Shown here one piece after another: positions 26,393-34,419 of a stretch of 64,000 bases of DNA. The notes beneath the pieces were generated by a model. The model was not told where the DNA came from. It saw nothing but the letters and a program-made list of their open reading frames with translations, and made no database searches. Position numbers and translations under genes: made by a program. Each line of letters opens with the position of its first letter. The first letter of the stretch is position 1. The DNA is from Oculatella sp. LEGE 06141 (GTDB lineage Bacteria > Cyanobacteriota > Cyanobacteriia > Elainellales > Elainellaceae), in NCBI RefSeq assembly GCF_015207605.1, contig NZ_JADEWO010000014.1, positions 62,001 to 126,000 on the forward strand, read 5' to 3'.

Positions 26393-27136
26393 ATGTTCTT
26401 CTACTTTAGTGGGCTTTCTGAGATTAATGATGCCCTCATGTTAAAACGGGCTGGCGTGAATCAAGTTTTAGTGAATCCAACAAAAATTCATCTGAGTAAG
26501 GGTTTTCTAAAGGTAGCTTTAGATTCTAATGCTTACTATCACTTTAGGTACGGCGGTACGCTTGATGTGATCCAATATATGGAAATCGCAGTGTCAGGAA
26601 ACTACACGTGGATCAGTGCTCCAGATGTGATTGGCGATCCGGAAGCAACTTATCAGAACTGGCTGATGGCTCGTCGATGGCTTAAGCAAAACTTTGAGTC
26701 TTTTCCTATCAGGATGATTCCGGTCTGGGGATGGGACACACCCAAGAAGTTTCTGAATCACTACCTGCAACATAGCCGGGTTGTTGGCATTGGTGGATTG
26801 GTTATGCTCATGCGTCAGGGCAAATCTACAAACCCAGAGGAACGGGTGATCGCCTATCAAATGCTGCGTCAATTGAAAACTCTCTGCCAGCAATATCCTC
26901 AACGGTTTCACATATATGGGTGCAATTGGACAGTTGCCCTCAACCACCTGCGGTATCTGGCTTACAGCGCAGATAGTAGCCTTGCCTGGGATGGTGCTCG
27001 CTATGGATTGATTATTCATATCCGTAACGGTAAACTAATTCGCACACCTGCCTGGAAATTAGGGTTTGAAGGTCACCGGGAAGCTCGGTGTATTGTGTGT
27101 GCCAGAAACATTCGACGGTTTATGGCACAGCAGTAG
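26393..27136 (+). CDS. TGT/DpdA-like protein
   Basis: This 247-residue protein resembles the TIM-barrel tRNA-guanine transglycosylase superfamily. KVALDSNAYYHFRYGG near residue 42 matches the motif with the barrel's first Asp (in TGT it is DSGG), and ISAPDVIGDPEATYQNW near 75 matches the second conserved region. RMIPVWGW and GIGGLVML fit later strands. The C-terminal CIVCARNI may be part of a zinc site but is shorter than in tRNA enzymes. DpdA proteins exchange guanine for 7-deazaguanine in DNA. The Asn in place of the usual Gly and the short length make the exact reaction uncertain. Confidence 0.6.
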   Translation: MFFYFSGLSEINDALMLKRAGVNQVLVNPTKIHLSKGFLKVALDSNAYYHFRYGGTLDVIQYMEIAVSGNYTWISAPDVIGDPEATYQNWLMARRWLKQNFESFPIRMIPVWGWDTPKKFLNHYLQHSRVVGIGGLVMLMRQGKSTNPEERVIAYQMLRQLKTLCQQYPQRFHIYGCNWTVALNHLRYLAYSADSSLAWDGARYGLIIHIRNGKLIRTPAWKLGFEGHREARCIVCARNIRRFMAQQ

Positions 27137-27180
27137 TGCGCTATCGCGCTGGTTCATACAGTGTGATTAAGGCTACCCCT

Positions 27181-27354
27181 ATGCAAACTCTGACAACCAG
27201 TTCTACAAATCACTCAACACCACTGACAATCACCAATCCTGATCTCTCTCTTGAATCCGAGCAATCCTCAGAAGACATTAATCCAGGCACTCTGATGATT
27301 TTGGCAGACATCGAAGCAGAACGAGACTATTACGAATTTTGTGGGAGATGGTAG
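27181..27354 (+). CDS. Small acidic hypothetical protein
   Basis: This 57-residue product has a Thr/Ser-rich start and an acidic end (EDINPGTLMILADIEAERDYYE). The ATG at 27181 has TAAGG about 9 nt upstream; an open frame to 27088 overlaps the TGT-like gene. The stop is 2 nt before the Gp157-like gene, so it is very likely expressed with it. Not recognised. The gene is short, and coding status rests on frame, spacing and start signal. Confidence 0.45.
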   Translation: MQTLTTSSTNHSTPLTITNPDLSLESEQSSEDINPGTLMILADIEAERDYYEFCGRW

Positions 27355-27356
27355 TC

Positions 27357-27941
27357 ATGACCTTTCCTCTGGCTCAACAATCCCTGGCAGGACTCTCTCA
27401 AGCAGCAGCAGCACTCTGGGATCTACTCACCCATTCCCAAACAGTTGAGGAGGAAGCAGAACTTCTTGCAGCGATTTGGGAAACCCAGGAAGCGCAAGAA
27501 GATGCGATCGATCTTCACGCCGAGTTGGCATTTCAGCTTGATGCTGAGATTGCGGGTGTTAAACAACGACTGGAACACCTGAAAGCAGTCCATCAGGAAG
27601 CCCTCGATCGCCTAGAACGATGGCGACAGGCACTCGATCAAAACATTCTAGACCAAAACCTAGCCGGGGGGCTGCCCGATGAAGTCGTCGGTCATTCACT
27701 CCGCATCACCATTCGCGAAAATCCTCCCAGTTGTGAGCTACTGGTGGATGCAGAAGACTTGCCAGATGAGTTCCGCAAAAAGAAAGTCACTTACGCTGCC
27801 GACAAGAAAGCTATCATTGCTGCCTGGAAGAGAGGCGTTCCCGTCGATGGCACCCATATCGAACGCAGGCGGCGCGTCATTTATGCACTAACCGCTACAG
27901 CGATTCAAGACTTCAAGAACTCACTTTTAGCGGAGCAATAA
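27357..27941 (+). CDS. Siphovirus Gp157-like protein
   Basis: This 195-residue protein has a long acidic helical N-terminus (ETQEAQEDAIDLHAELAF, EIAGVKQRLEHL) and a short beta-rich end: RENPPSCELLVDAEDLP, TYAADKKAIIAAWKRGVPV, ERRRRVIYAL. That order is typical of the Gp157 family of phages and plasmids, a single-strand-DNA-associated or recombination-linked protein whose job is not firmly known. GGGAG lies 9 nt ahead of ATG 27357. A good terminator at 27953 closes the unit, so the modification-like genes and this one form a transcript separate from the PRTRC-like cassette. Confidence 0.75.
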   Translation: MTFPLAQQSLAGLSQAAAALWDLLTHSQTVEEEAELLAAIWETQEAQEDAIDLHAELAFQLDAEIAGVKQRLEHLKAVHQEALDRLERWRQALDQNILDQNLAGGLPDEVVGHSLRITIRENPPSCELLVDAEDLPDEFRKKKVTYAADKKAIIAAWKRGVPVDGTHIERRRRVIYALTATAIQDFKNSLLAEQ

Positions 27942-27952
27942 GCCCTTTCGTC

Positions 27953-27993
27953 AGCCAGCAGCAGAAACGCATCCTTGCTGCTGGCTAATTTTT
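27953..27993 (+). terminator. Rho-independent terminator
   Basis: Perfect 10-bp arms AGCCAGCAGC and GCTGCTGGCT with a 14-nt loop, followed by AATTTTT. It lies 11 nt after the Gp157-like gene and divides the two rightward units. Confidence 0.85.
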
Positions 27994-28044
27994 GCATTGT
28001 CCTGGCTACCGCCATTTCAGCTAAACCATTAATTTGTCTCTGCT

Positions 28045-28707
28045 ATGAAATGGCTAACACCAGATGAGGCGATCACTGTTGCAAATTTAACAGCTACAAC
28101 AACTAAATTGGATGCGATCGCCAAAAGCACTAATGGCAAAAAGACAGCTGAAGAGAGTTTTCAAGCGCTTGGGTTGTTGTTCGATCGGGAGCGTTACGAA
28201 GCAGGTCACTCTGACTTCTTGAGACTCCTGAATCTCGCAACTGAGGAACCAGAAGAACACACTGATACAGAGGATGATCTTGACGAAGAGGGTTTAGAGG
28301 CAACTTCAAATGACGAAAACTCCTCAAACCCTCCATCCTCCATACAGCAACCTGAACCTTATATTTTCGAGCAGTGCAAAATTCAGGTTGTGATCACTCT
28401 GTTACCCTACACAGAACAACCAGGAGGCAGACCTGTGCTACTGGCTGCCAGTAGTCATGGGGATTTTCCCATTGTGGCAATGTTAACCCAGGAAGAATTA
28501 GGTTCCTTTCCACCTGCGATCGCCCAGCTTCTAGCTGACCTGAAAGCGGATTTCCCCAACCGCGAAATCCGCCGCAACATTGCTCGGACTCAATCTGCTA
28601 AAGTCGCGCCTCAACCCACAATTCAGACCAAAACTCAGCCTGCCTCAGCCAGTCCTACCACTTCCAAGCCAAGCAGCAACGCTCAAACTCAAATTTCATT
28701 GTTTTAA
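28045..28707 (+). CDS. PRTRC system protein E-like, clamp-motif tail
   Basis: A helical N-terminus of about 70 residues is followed by an acidic linker, then a core QVVITLLPYTEQPGGRPVLL with SHGDFPIVAMLTQEELGSFPPAIAQLL, which resembles the beta-rich core of PRTRC protein E (small strand, then a helix that begins with a T-x-E-E-L motif). A Pro/Ser/Thr-rich tail of 50 residues ends in QISLF, the sliding-clamp pentapeptide form. The gene opens the six-gene cassette, 5 nt ahead of the next gene. E membership is proposed mainly by order and should be tested; the clamp motif is directly seen. Confidence 0.6.
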   Translation: MKWLTPDEAITVANLTATTTKLDAIAKSTNGKKTAEESFQALGLLFDRERYEAGHSDFLRLLNLATEEPEEHTDTEDDLDEEGLEATSNDENSSNPPSSIQQPEPYIFEQCKIQVVITLLPYTEQPGGRPVLLAASSHGDFPIVAMLTQEELGSFPPAIAQLLADLKADFPNREIRRNIARTQSAKVAPQPTIQTKTQPASASPTTSKPSSNAQTQISLF

Positions 28708-28712
28708 CTGTT

Positions 28713-29150
28713 ATGACTACCAGCACAACTAACAAACGACTTGTAATCTATGAAGGGCAACAACACTGGCTACCTGATGCGATCGCCCTAGATGATCAAC
28801 TCTTACGCGATGCCTTCACTCCCCTCTGCGCTGAACTAGCAAATGCAGAGATTGAACGCAAAGAAGGAGAACCCATCCGCATTATCAAAAAGCCGGGTCG
28901 AAAAGGTACTTCTCCATTGGAATCTTTGCTGACGAATCCAGAAGAGGTCAATCCGGCGATACAGATGTGTCATCAACTACGACAACATCAGATGCTAACT
29001 GGAATTGATTGGAGGAATGCCGAGCAATGGGCAGGGCAGATCGAAGAAGCGATCGCCGCTGGGACAGTATTCACACAAGCAGTCAATCATTCACTAAAAG
29101 CTCTAACTTTCTGTACTCCGACATCCGGCGGCATTCCTGAAGGATTCTAG
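28713..29150 (+). CDS. PRTRC system protein C-like with C-terminal extension
   Basis: The N-terminal 65 residues read like PRTRC protein C: RLVIYEGQQHWLPD, DDQLLRDAFTPL, ELANAEIE, and PIRIIKKPGRKGT, a small domain normally alone in about 70 residues. An extension of 80 residues follows that I do not recognise. It begins 5 nt after gene E and ends 2 nt before the F-like gene. The PRTRC name stands for the ParB-related, ThiF-related cassette found on plasmids and islands; the function of C is unknown. Match by eye, moderate confidence. Confidence 0.6.
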   Translation: MTTSTTNKRLVIYEGQQHWLPDAIALDDQLLRDAFTPLCAELANAEIERKEGEPIRIIKKPGRKGTSPLESLLTNPEEVNPAIQMCHQLRQHQMLTGIDWRNAEQWAGQIEEAIAAGTVFTQAVNHSLKALTFCTPTSGGIPEGF

Positions 29151-29152
29151 CT

Positions 29153-30001
29153 ATGAATCTTGTCCCCAACAGCACAGCGGAAGCCATCTATAGCCTTCGC
29201 CAGTGCCAGTTCATAATCAATTCCTCCAAAGCTCTTGACTATTTGGAAGCCCAACTCAACCTTTATCAATTGCTGGCACTTTACCAACACTTTTTCCCTC
29301 TTGAATGGGCAACTAGCCAAACCTCTCTTTATCTACCCATTGATGCCAGCCATACTAAAGCCGTCTCCCTGGAAAATCGCCATAGCCCAAGGGAATTGGA
29401 GTTCATTACGCTGGTCTATACCCACCTATTCCCAATGTCATTTTGGGCAGTAGAAAGCGCTCATGAAGAGCGACTACAGGCTATCCCTATCACATCAATG
29501 GGTGTGGACTGGCAAATTGAAGAAGGAATCGAGAACTTACGGATCGGATGGAAGTTGCTTATCCCATTTAGTAAAGAAGGTCGCTATTGGTTAGACGATG
29601 TGGAGTTGGAAGGTAGCGAATGGTTTGACAGTGAATTCGAGGCTCATCAAATTTATTACAAAGACATTCACGCTCCCGACAAAATCGACAACAAACGATT
29701 GCGGCGGCTTTGCTGTGAACTCACGACTCCCTTACAATTCCTGCCTCTGGCACTGAAATTGCTAGATCACGAAACCAAAAACATTTGGCTAGATGAATCT
29801 CCTGATGAGATGAACTATGGGCTGTACGCCTCCTCTCTACCCTGGTCTAAATCGTCTATCAACCTCGTGCACCGGAAATGGAAGCAAGCAAGCCGCATTT
29901 TGGATGCTGCGTATTGCCTGATCGAATGGTTAGAGGCTGACTTAAACACTCATGCACAACTGCTGCTACAGCTATGGACACGCGCCTTGAAACGAGCCTG
30001 A
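29153..30001 (+). CDS. PRTRC system protein F-like
   Basis: This 282-residue soluble protein has a Leu/Gln-rich start (LEAQLNLYQLLALYQHFF), a middle with WQIEEGIENLRIGWKLLIPF, and an acidic-aromatic end. I recognise no catalytic motif. F is assigned only because it lies between C and B in a cassette whose B, A and ThiF members are recognisable. The start is 2 nt after the preceding stop, and the B gene begins inside its last 28 nt, so translation is coupled. If the cassette is not PRTRC, this would be an unknown protein. Confidence 0.5.
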   Translation: MNLVPNSTAEAIYSLRQCQFIINSSKALDYLEAQLNLYQLLALYQHFFPLEWATSQTSLYLPIDASHTKAVSLENRHSPRELEFITLVYTHLFPMSFWAVESAHEERLQAIPITSMGVDWQIEEGIENLRIGWKLLIPFSKEGRYWLDDVELEGSEWFDSEFEAHQIYYKDIHAPDKIDNKRLRRLCCELTTPLQFLPLALKLLDHETKNIWLDESPDEMNYGLYASSLPWSKSSINLVHRKWKQASRILDAAYCLIEWLEADLNTHAQLLLQLWTRALKRA

Positions 30002-30732
30002 CTGAGAACTCACCCAGCACTATTATCTCCAGTGATATCATCCGATCTGTTCTTGCTGACCCACCCAGAAAGTCTTTTGCAATCCAGGCAGAATTACTCT
30101 TTCTGGATGGCTATTACATCTTTCATAGACGGGATAAAGATCTGCCAGCCGCTGACATTTACAAATGTGTCTCTCCAACTGCACTCCGGACTGCCTTTAG
30201 TTTTGAACCCATTGACACCGGCTGGATGCAACCTAACATCGTGCGCTATGGCACAGGGAGCAGGGGCACTTACCTGGTCAAGTTCATCCCTCCCGCTACG
30301 CATCTCCTCAACTGTGATGAGGTCGGAACCCTAAAAATTCTTCTACCTGCAATGCTCTTTATGGGTATGGAGAAAAAATACTGGGTTTGGGCAATTAAAG
30401 GCAAGACATTTGACCCCAAAGCATTTGCCTTTCATACTCCACTACCCAATGTCTACAATTCAGGGCAGGTTTGCTGGGGTGTCAATGAACCACCTGATGC
30501 CAGACCTCAAGGCATTGAGCCAGCCTGGAACCTTTTCATTTTCAGCCTATTTACAAATCATCTGTCTACAGGTAAATCGAAATCTCATCGATCAGATGTA
30601 CGCCAACAGCTCTTGAAACTACATCAACTAAACAAGCGTTCCACCTATCCAGTTTCTGATCTGATGCCTATCGGCAACAAAAAAAGTGTCGATACACTGG
30701 TGCAGGAAATTTTAGATGAACAAAACCACTAA
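29974..30732 (+). CDS. PRTRC system protein B-like
   Basis: This 252-residue protein shows the pattern of PRTRC protein B: a strand-rich start (FAIQAELLFLDGYYIFHRRD), VSPTALRTAFSF, TYLVKFIPPATHLLN near the middle, ILLPAMLFMGMEKKYWVWAIKG and a Pro-rich FHTPLPNVYNSGQVCWG. The last 60 residues are polar. It overlaps the F gene by 28 nt and the A gene by 17 nt. In known cassettes B lies next to A and ThiF, as here. Its biochemical role is unknown. Confidence 0.65.
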   Translation: MDTRLETSLTENSPSTIISSDIIRSVLADPPRKSFAIQAELLFLDGYYIFHRRDKDLPAADIYKCVSPTALRTAFSFEPIDTGWMQPNIVRYGTGSRGTYLVKFIPPATHLLNCDEVGTLKILLPAMLFMGMEKKYWVWAIKGKTFDPKAFAFHTPLPNVYNSGQVCWGVNEPPDARPQGIEPAWNLFIFSLFTNHLSTGKSKSHRSDVRQQLLKLHQLNKRSTYPVSDLMPIGNKKSVDTLVQEILDEQNH

Positions 30733-31405
30733 CCCGCTGATTGGCTATGCAACTGCGGCTGATTCGCTCCCTAGCTCAGGCAGCGCTCTCACCTACCTCC
30801 TAGCTGGCAACGGCATTTTTGTCAGTGCGATCCGTCCTGGCATCCAGGTTCTCATGCCCATTTGTCTGAGCGATCAGCGAATTAAAGGGCTACCTCACCT
30901 GACTCCTCATTTCACTATCTCACCCCGTATCCCCAAAGAACTTTTGCTGGAAGTATGGCGATCGAGCTGTAATGCTTGCACTGAATCCAATGTCGAAATA
31001 CTATTTCACTTCCATAATCAGGAAGACAGATGGAATTTACGGGTTCCAGAACAAACTCAAAGCACAACCAGTTGTCAGCCTACAGAATCGGGGAGTCATA
31101 CCTCTCATCATCAGGCTGTCGTAGAGATTCACTCCCATGCTTCCATGCCTGCATTCTTTTCTAGCACCGACAATGCAGACGAAACAGGCTTCCGGATCTA
31201 TGGAGTCCTGGGTCGGGTGAATACAACCAAACCAGAGATTCAGATGCGAGTCGGGCTGTTTCAGCACTGCTGGAATGTTCCTGCAAAAACCGTGTTTGAT
31301 ATTGAGTCAGATTTCTTTATGACTGACGTTTCTGTACTGTCTGGATGCCAGTTTTACAGTACAGATTTGCCCCCTACCCCTGTGCTGGAGAACCTATGGA
31401 GCTAA
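30716..31405 (+). CDS. PRTRC system protein A-like, JAMM metallopeptidase motif
   Basis: This 229-residue protein contains the metal motif of JAB/MPN peptidases: EIHSHASMPAFFSSTDNADE near residue 138, that is H-x-H and then S-x-x-D at the right spacing, followed by GFRIYGVLGRV as in JAMM cores. Such enzymes cut isopeptide or peptide bonds of ubiquitin-like or sulfur-carrier proteins. In PRTRC, protein A pairs with a ThiF-type E1, and here ThiF is the overlapping next gene. No ubiquitin-like partner is obvious in the cassette. The JAMM motif is directly seen; the peptidase activity is inferred. Confidence 0.75.
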   Translation: MNKTTNPLIGYATAADSLPSSGSALTYLLAGNGIFVSAIRPGIQVLMPICLSDQRIKGLPHLTPHFTISPRIPKELLLEVWRSSCNACTESNVEILFHFHNQEDRWNLRVPEQTQSTTSCQPTESGSHTSHHQAVVEIHSHASMPAFFSSTDNADETGFRIYGVLGRVNTTKPEIQMRVGLFQHCWNVPAKTVFDIESDFFMTDVSVLSGCQFYSTDLPPTPVLENLWS

Positions 31406-32226
31406 ATCTCGATCTAGCCAACGCCTCTCCTGTCTTGACCATCAATTACACCGAGATTGAACTCTGGTTGGTAGGATGTGGTGGAACAGGCTCCTGGCTC
31501 GCTCCATCCATTGTTCGGTTAGGTAGAGTTCTGTCTAGTAAAGGGAAGAAGGTCAAACTCTACTTTGTTGACCCAGACCACATTGAAGAAGCTAATGTGT
31601 TACGCCAATGTTTCTGTGATGCAGAAATCGGGTTGAACAAAGCCAAAACATTGGCACTTCGCTATGCGATCGCCTGGAAAATGGAAATCGGTGCAATTGC
31701 CCAACCCTTCGATCCAGCCTGGGTTGTTCCCGCCTACAATACCCTTGCCTTGGTCACTGGCTGTGTCGATAACGCCAGAGCCAGACAATCGATCACTCAA
31801 ATATTAGAGAATAACAACCACCAATTCACTCCTCGTACCTGGTATCTGGATTGTGGCAATTCCCGACGCAGTGGACAAGTTCTCTTAGGCTCTCACCTTT
31901 CTACCCAACCCGATGATTATCGGTTTGACGCATTGGGATGCTTTCGGCTCCCTGCCGCTACCATCCAACAACCCGACCTGCTGATTCCGCAACCAGAGGA
32001 AATAGAGGATAACAGCCTCTCCTGCGAACAGCTTGCTTTACTGAATAGCCAATCCCTCAGCATTAATCAGCGGGTTGCGGCTGAAACCTTCGATTATCTG
32101 TTGCAATTGACCACCGGGAAGCTGCGACGGTTCGCCACCTACTTTGATCTAGAGAGCGGCAGTGGGAGATCGCTCTACACTACCCAAACCAGTGTCATTC
32201 AAGCAATCCATCAATCTTCAAATTAA
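31396..32226 (+). CDS. PRTRC ThiF-like E1-type protein
   Basis: This 276-residue protein carries the E1/ThiF nucleotide-binding motif LVGCGGTGSWLAPSIVRLG near residue 18 and the acidic-Arg region FVDPDHIEEANVLRQ near 60, with NKAKTLALRYA further on, so it should adenylate the C-terminus of a small protein. C-terminal cysteines (DALGCFRLP, SCEQLA) could hold a thioester, unproven. The ATG at 31396 was chosen because GGAGAACCT sits before it; a longer frame opens at 31345 inside gene A. It is the last gene of the cassette and converges with the NarL-type regulator. Confidence 0.8.
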   Translation: MELNLDLANASPVLTINYTEIELWLVGCGGTGSWLAPSIVRLGRVLSSKGKKVKLYFVDPDHIEEANVLRQCFCDAEIGLNKAKTLALRYAIAWKMEIGAIAQPFDPAWVVPAYNTLALVTGCVDNARARQSITQILENNNHQFTPRTWYLDCGNSRRSGQVLLGSHLSTQPDDYRFDALGCFRLPAATIQQPDLLIPQPEEIEDNSLSCEQLALLNSQSLSINQRVAAETFDYLLQLTTGKLRRFATYFDLESGSGRSLYTTQTSVIQAIHQSSN

Positions 32227-32265
32227 TCACCGCGCACTGCATAGTTTTTCACTGTGCCGGAATTT

Positions 32266-32979
32266 CTACTCGATCAGTCCTGCTCGCATTGCCAGTACGG
32301 CTGCCTGAGTGCGATCACTGGCACATAATTTGCTGAGGATACTACGGATATGTACTTTGACTGTGCCAAGACTCATATAAAGTTGCCCAGCAATCTGATT
32401 ATTGGTATAGCCCTGAACCACCAGTTCCAACACTTCCAGCTCTTTATTCGTCAGAGGATCAGCCTCCAGAATCGTGGCTTGCTCCGAATCGAGAGCATTG
32501 ATGGTAACTGTTTGAGGCTCACTAGCAACCGATGATAGCGACGCAGCTTGCCGAGCATGCTTGAGAACAATACGGGCGATCGCTGGATCAATCCAAGACT
32601 GTCCCTCGAAGGTCGTGCGGATGGCTTCCAGTAGCAATTCAAACTTGGTGTTTTTGACACAGTAAGAGTCTGCCCCTGCTGCAAAAGCCGCTAGCACCAT
32701 TCTTTCCTGAGTGTAGGATGTCAACATGATAAATCGGGTTGAAACATCTGACTCTGGAGGGAGAGCATTCCGAAACCGTTGCACAACTTCTATCCCATCG
32801 ATATCTGGCAAGCCGATATCCACGATCGCCAGATCCGGTTTGGTTTTCTGAAGCAGCTTCAGCCCTGCGACCCCTGTTTCAGCTTCTCCCACTACCGAAA
32901 TATCCTGCTGCTCATTCAGGGAACTGCGGATGCCAGTTCGGGTCAGGCTGTGATCCTCGACAATTGCAATTCGCATCAT
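32266..32979 (-). CDS. NarL/LuxR-family response regulator
   Basis: A receiver domain (residues 1-125; IVEDHSLTRTG, phosphoacceptor in VDIGLPDIDG, CVKNTKF with the switch lysine) is joined to a GerE helix-turn-helix (LTNKELEVLELVVQGYTNNQIA, VKVHIRSILSKL). It would be phosphorylated by a histidine kinase and bind promoter DNA. It is divergent from the hybrid kinase at 33263 across 283 nt, so the two may be partners. Full length. ATG 32976 is an alternative to 32979. Such regulators on plasmids may adjust transfer or host response; no target site was recognised. Confidence 0.9.
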   Translation of the reverse strand: MMRIAIVEDHSLTRTGIRSSLNEQQDISVVGEAETGVAGLKLLQKTKPDLAIVDIGLPDIDGIEVVQRFRNALPPESDVSTRFIMLTSYTQERMVLAAFAAGADSYCVKNTKFELLLEAIRTTFEGQSWIDPAIARIVLKHARQAASLSSVASEPQTVTINALDSEQATILEADPLTNKELEVLELVVQGYTNNQIAGQLYMSLGTVKVHIRSILSKLCASDRTQAAVLAMRAGLIE

Positions 32980-33262
32980 TCACCTCATCCTGACTACTCC
33001 TAAAGACTGATAGATGCGAATCCCTGGATACAACAAGTCTTTGTCTAAACGCAAATTTTTGATAAATTCGCTAGACTGATTTCTTTACATCGCTGTTCCC
33101 TCTCCAGAATTTTGCTTCTTTTCTAGTACTTTTTATTCCCTGAGATGAAGGCTAAGGAAGGCTGTACCAAGCAGGCTTAGAGCAGGTTACGAAGCACAGG
33201 GGCATCGCCAGTTTGCCGTAAATCTCCTAGAGAACCGACAAATAAAGCATTGGATAAAAAAT

Positions 33263-34408
33263 ATGCTCTCAAAACCTTTAAACCCAACCATCAGGGTTGC
33301 TTCATCTGGAGCAAAACGCATTCTGCTGGTGAATGCCCTCCCTAATATCTTTCGTTCCATGCGATCGCTGCTCAGGAAACGGGGGTATCAGGTAGACAGT
33401 GCCCATAGCGGAATAGACGCACTGATTCAGCTTGAACAGTCTCCACCTGACTTATTATTGCTGGATACAGCCACTGCTGATATAGACGGTTATGAAGTAA
33501 CCCGACGAATTCGACGGAATGCTGAATTGCCCTTTTTTCCAATCGTGTTGGTGGCCGATCATAACCATGCCAGTGTGGTTAAGGGCTTAGCCTTGGGTGC
33601 AAATGATGTCATCCGCCCTACGGTGAAAAAGGGAGAGCTATTTGCCAGAATCCAGTCGATGTTAAAACTGAAACACAGTATCGATGAACAAATCAGGATT
33701 AATCAACAGCATGAAGACTTCATCGCTAGCCTGACTCACGATCTACGAACCCCGCTCATTGCAGCAGATCATATGCTGCATTTACTACGTCGAGGTACTT
33801 TTGGTAAAACATTGCCGGAGATGCGGGGTTCTTTAGAGCAGGTTGTTCAAAGCAACCAAACTTTGCTAGAGATGGTAGATACTCTTCTGGAAATTTATCA
33901 GTATGAAGGAGGGTGCAAAGATCTTCACTTTCATAAGGTTGATCTCTGGGAGTTAAGCCAAAACGTTGTTAGAGAACTAACTCCTCTGGCTATGACTAAA
34001 GGCTTGGCGTTGAACCTAACCTTAGTAGGAGGCACTGACAAAACACCTTTGTGGGTTAGGGGCGATCGCCTGGAACTTCGCCGCCTACTGACTAATTTGA
34101 TTGGTAATGCCATCCGTTATACCGATACCGGATTGGTAGAGCTTCGCTTACAGCATTTGACTCGTGATTCCCCAGAGAATAACTCCATTGTCCTGGAGGT
34201 AGAAGATACAGGAATTGGTATCCCCCCGGAAGAACAAAAGTTTCTATTTGAGCGATACAGGCAGGGAAATCATCAGCGTCGAGGGAACGGGCTAGGGCTT
34301 TATCTATCTCATCAAATTGTGGAAGCCCATCACGGAACTATCAAAGTTGAATCTGAAGTCGGTAAAGGAAGTTGCTTTATAGTTCAATTCGATCTACTTC
34401 GTAAGTAA
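33263..34408 (+). CDS. Hybrid sensor histidine kinase (REC-HisKA-HATPase)
   Basis: An N-terminal receiver (residues about 18-135) precedes HisKA with the H-box IASLTHDLRTPL and an HATPase with N-box LLTNLIGNAIRY, G1 VEDTGIGIP and G2 GNGLGLYLS. There is no membrane segment, so it senses a cytoplasmic signal or takes phosphate from another kinase. The receiver keeps its Asp (LLLDTATADIDG), but where an acidic pair is expected it reads LLVNALPN, so phosphorylation may be weak or absent. No ribosome-binding site is clear. It likely acts with the divergent NarL-type regulator. Confidence 0.88.
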   Translation: MLSKPLNPTIRVASSGAKRILLVNALPNIFRSMRSLLRKRGYQVDSAHSGIDALIQLEQSPPDLLLLDTATADIDGYEVTRRIRRNAELPFFPIVLVADHNHASVVKGLALGANDVIRPTVKKGELFARIQSMLKLKHSIDEQIRINQQHEDFIASLTHDLRTPLIAADHMLHLLRRGTFGKTLPEMRGSLEQVVQSNQTLLEMVDTLLEIYQYEGGCKDLHFHKVDLWELSQNVVRELTPLAMTKGLALNLTLVGGTDKTPLWVRGDRLELRRLLTNLIGNAIRYTDTGLVELRLQHLTRDSPENNSIVLEVEDTGIGIPPEEQKFLFERYRQGNHQRRGNGLGLYLSHQIVEAHHGTIKVESEVGKGSCFIVQFDLLRK

Positions 34409-34419
34409 AAGCTCAAACC

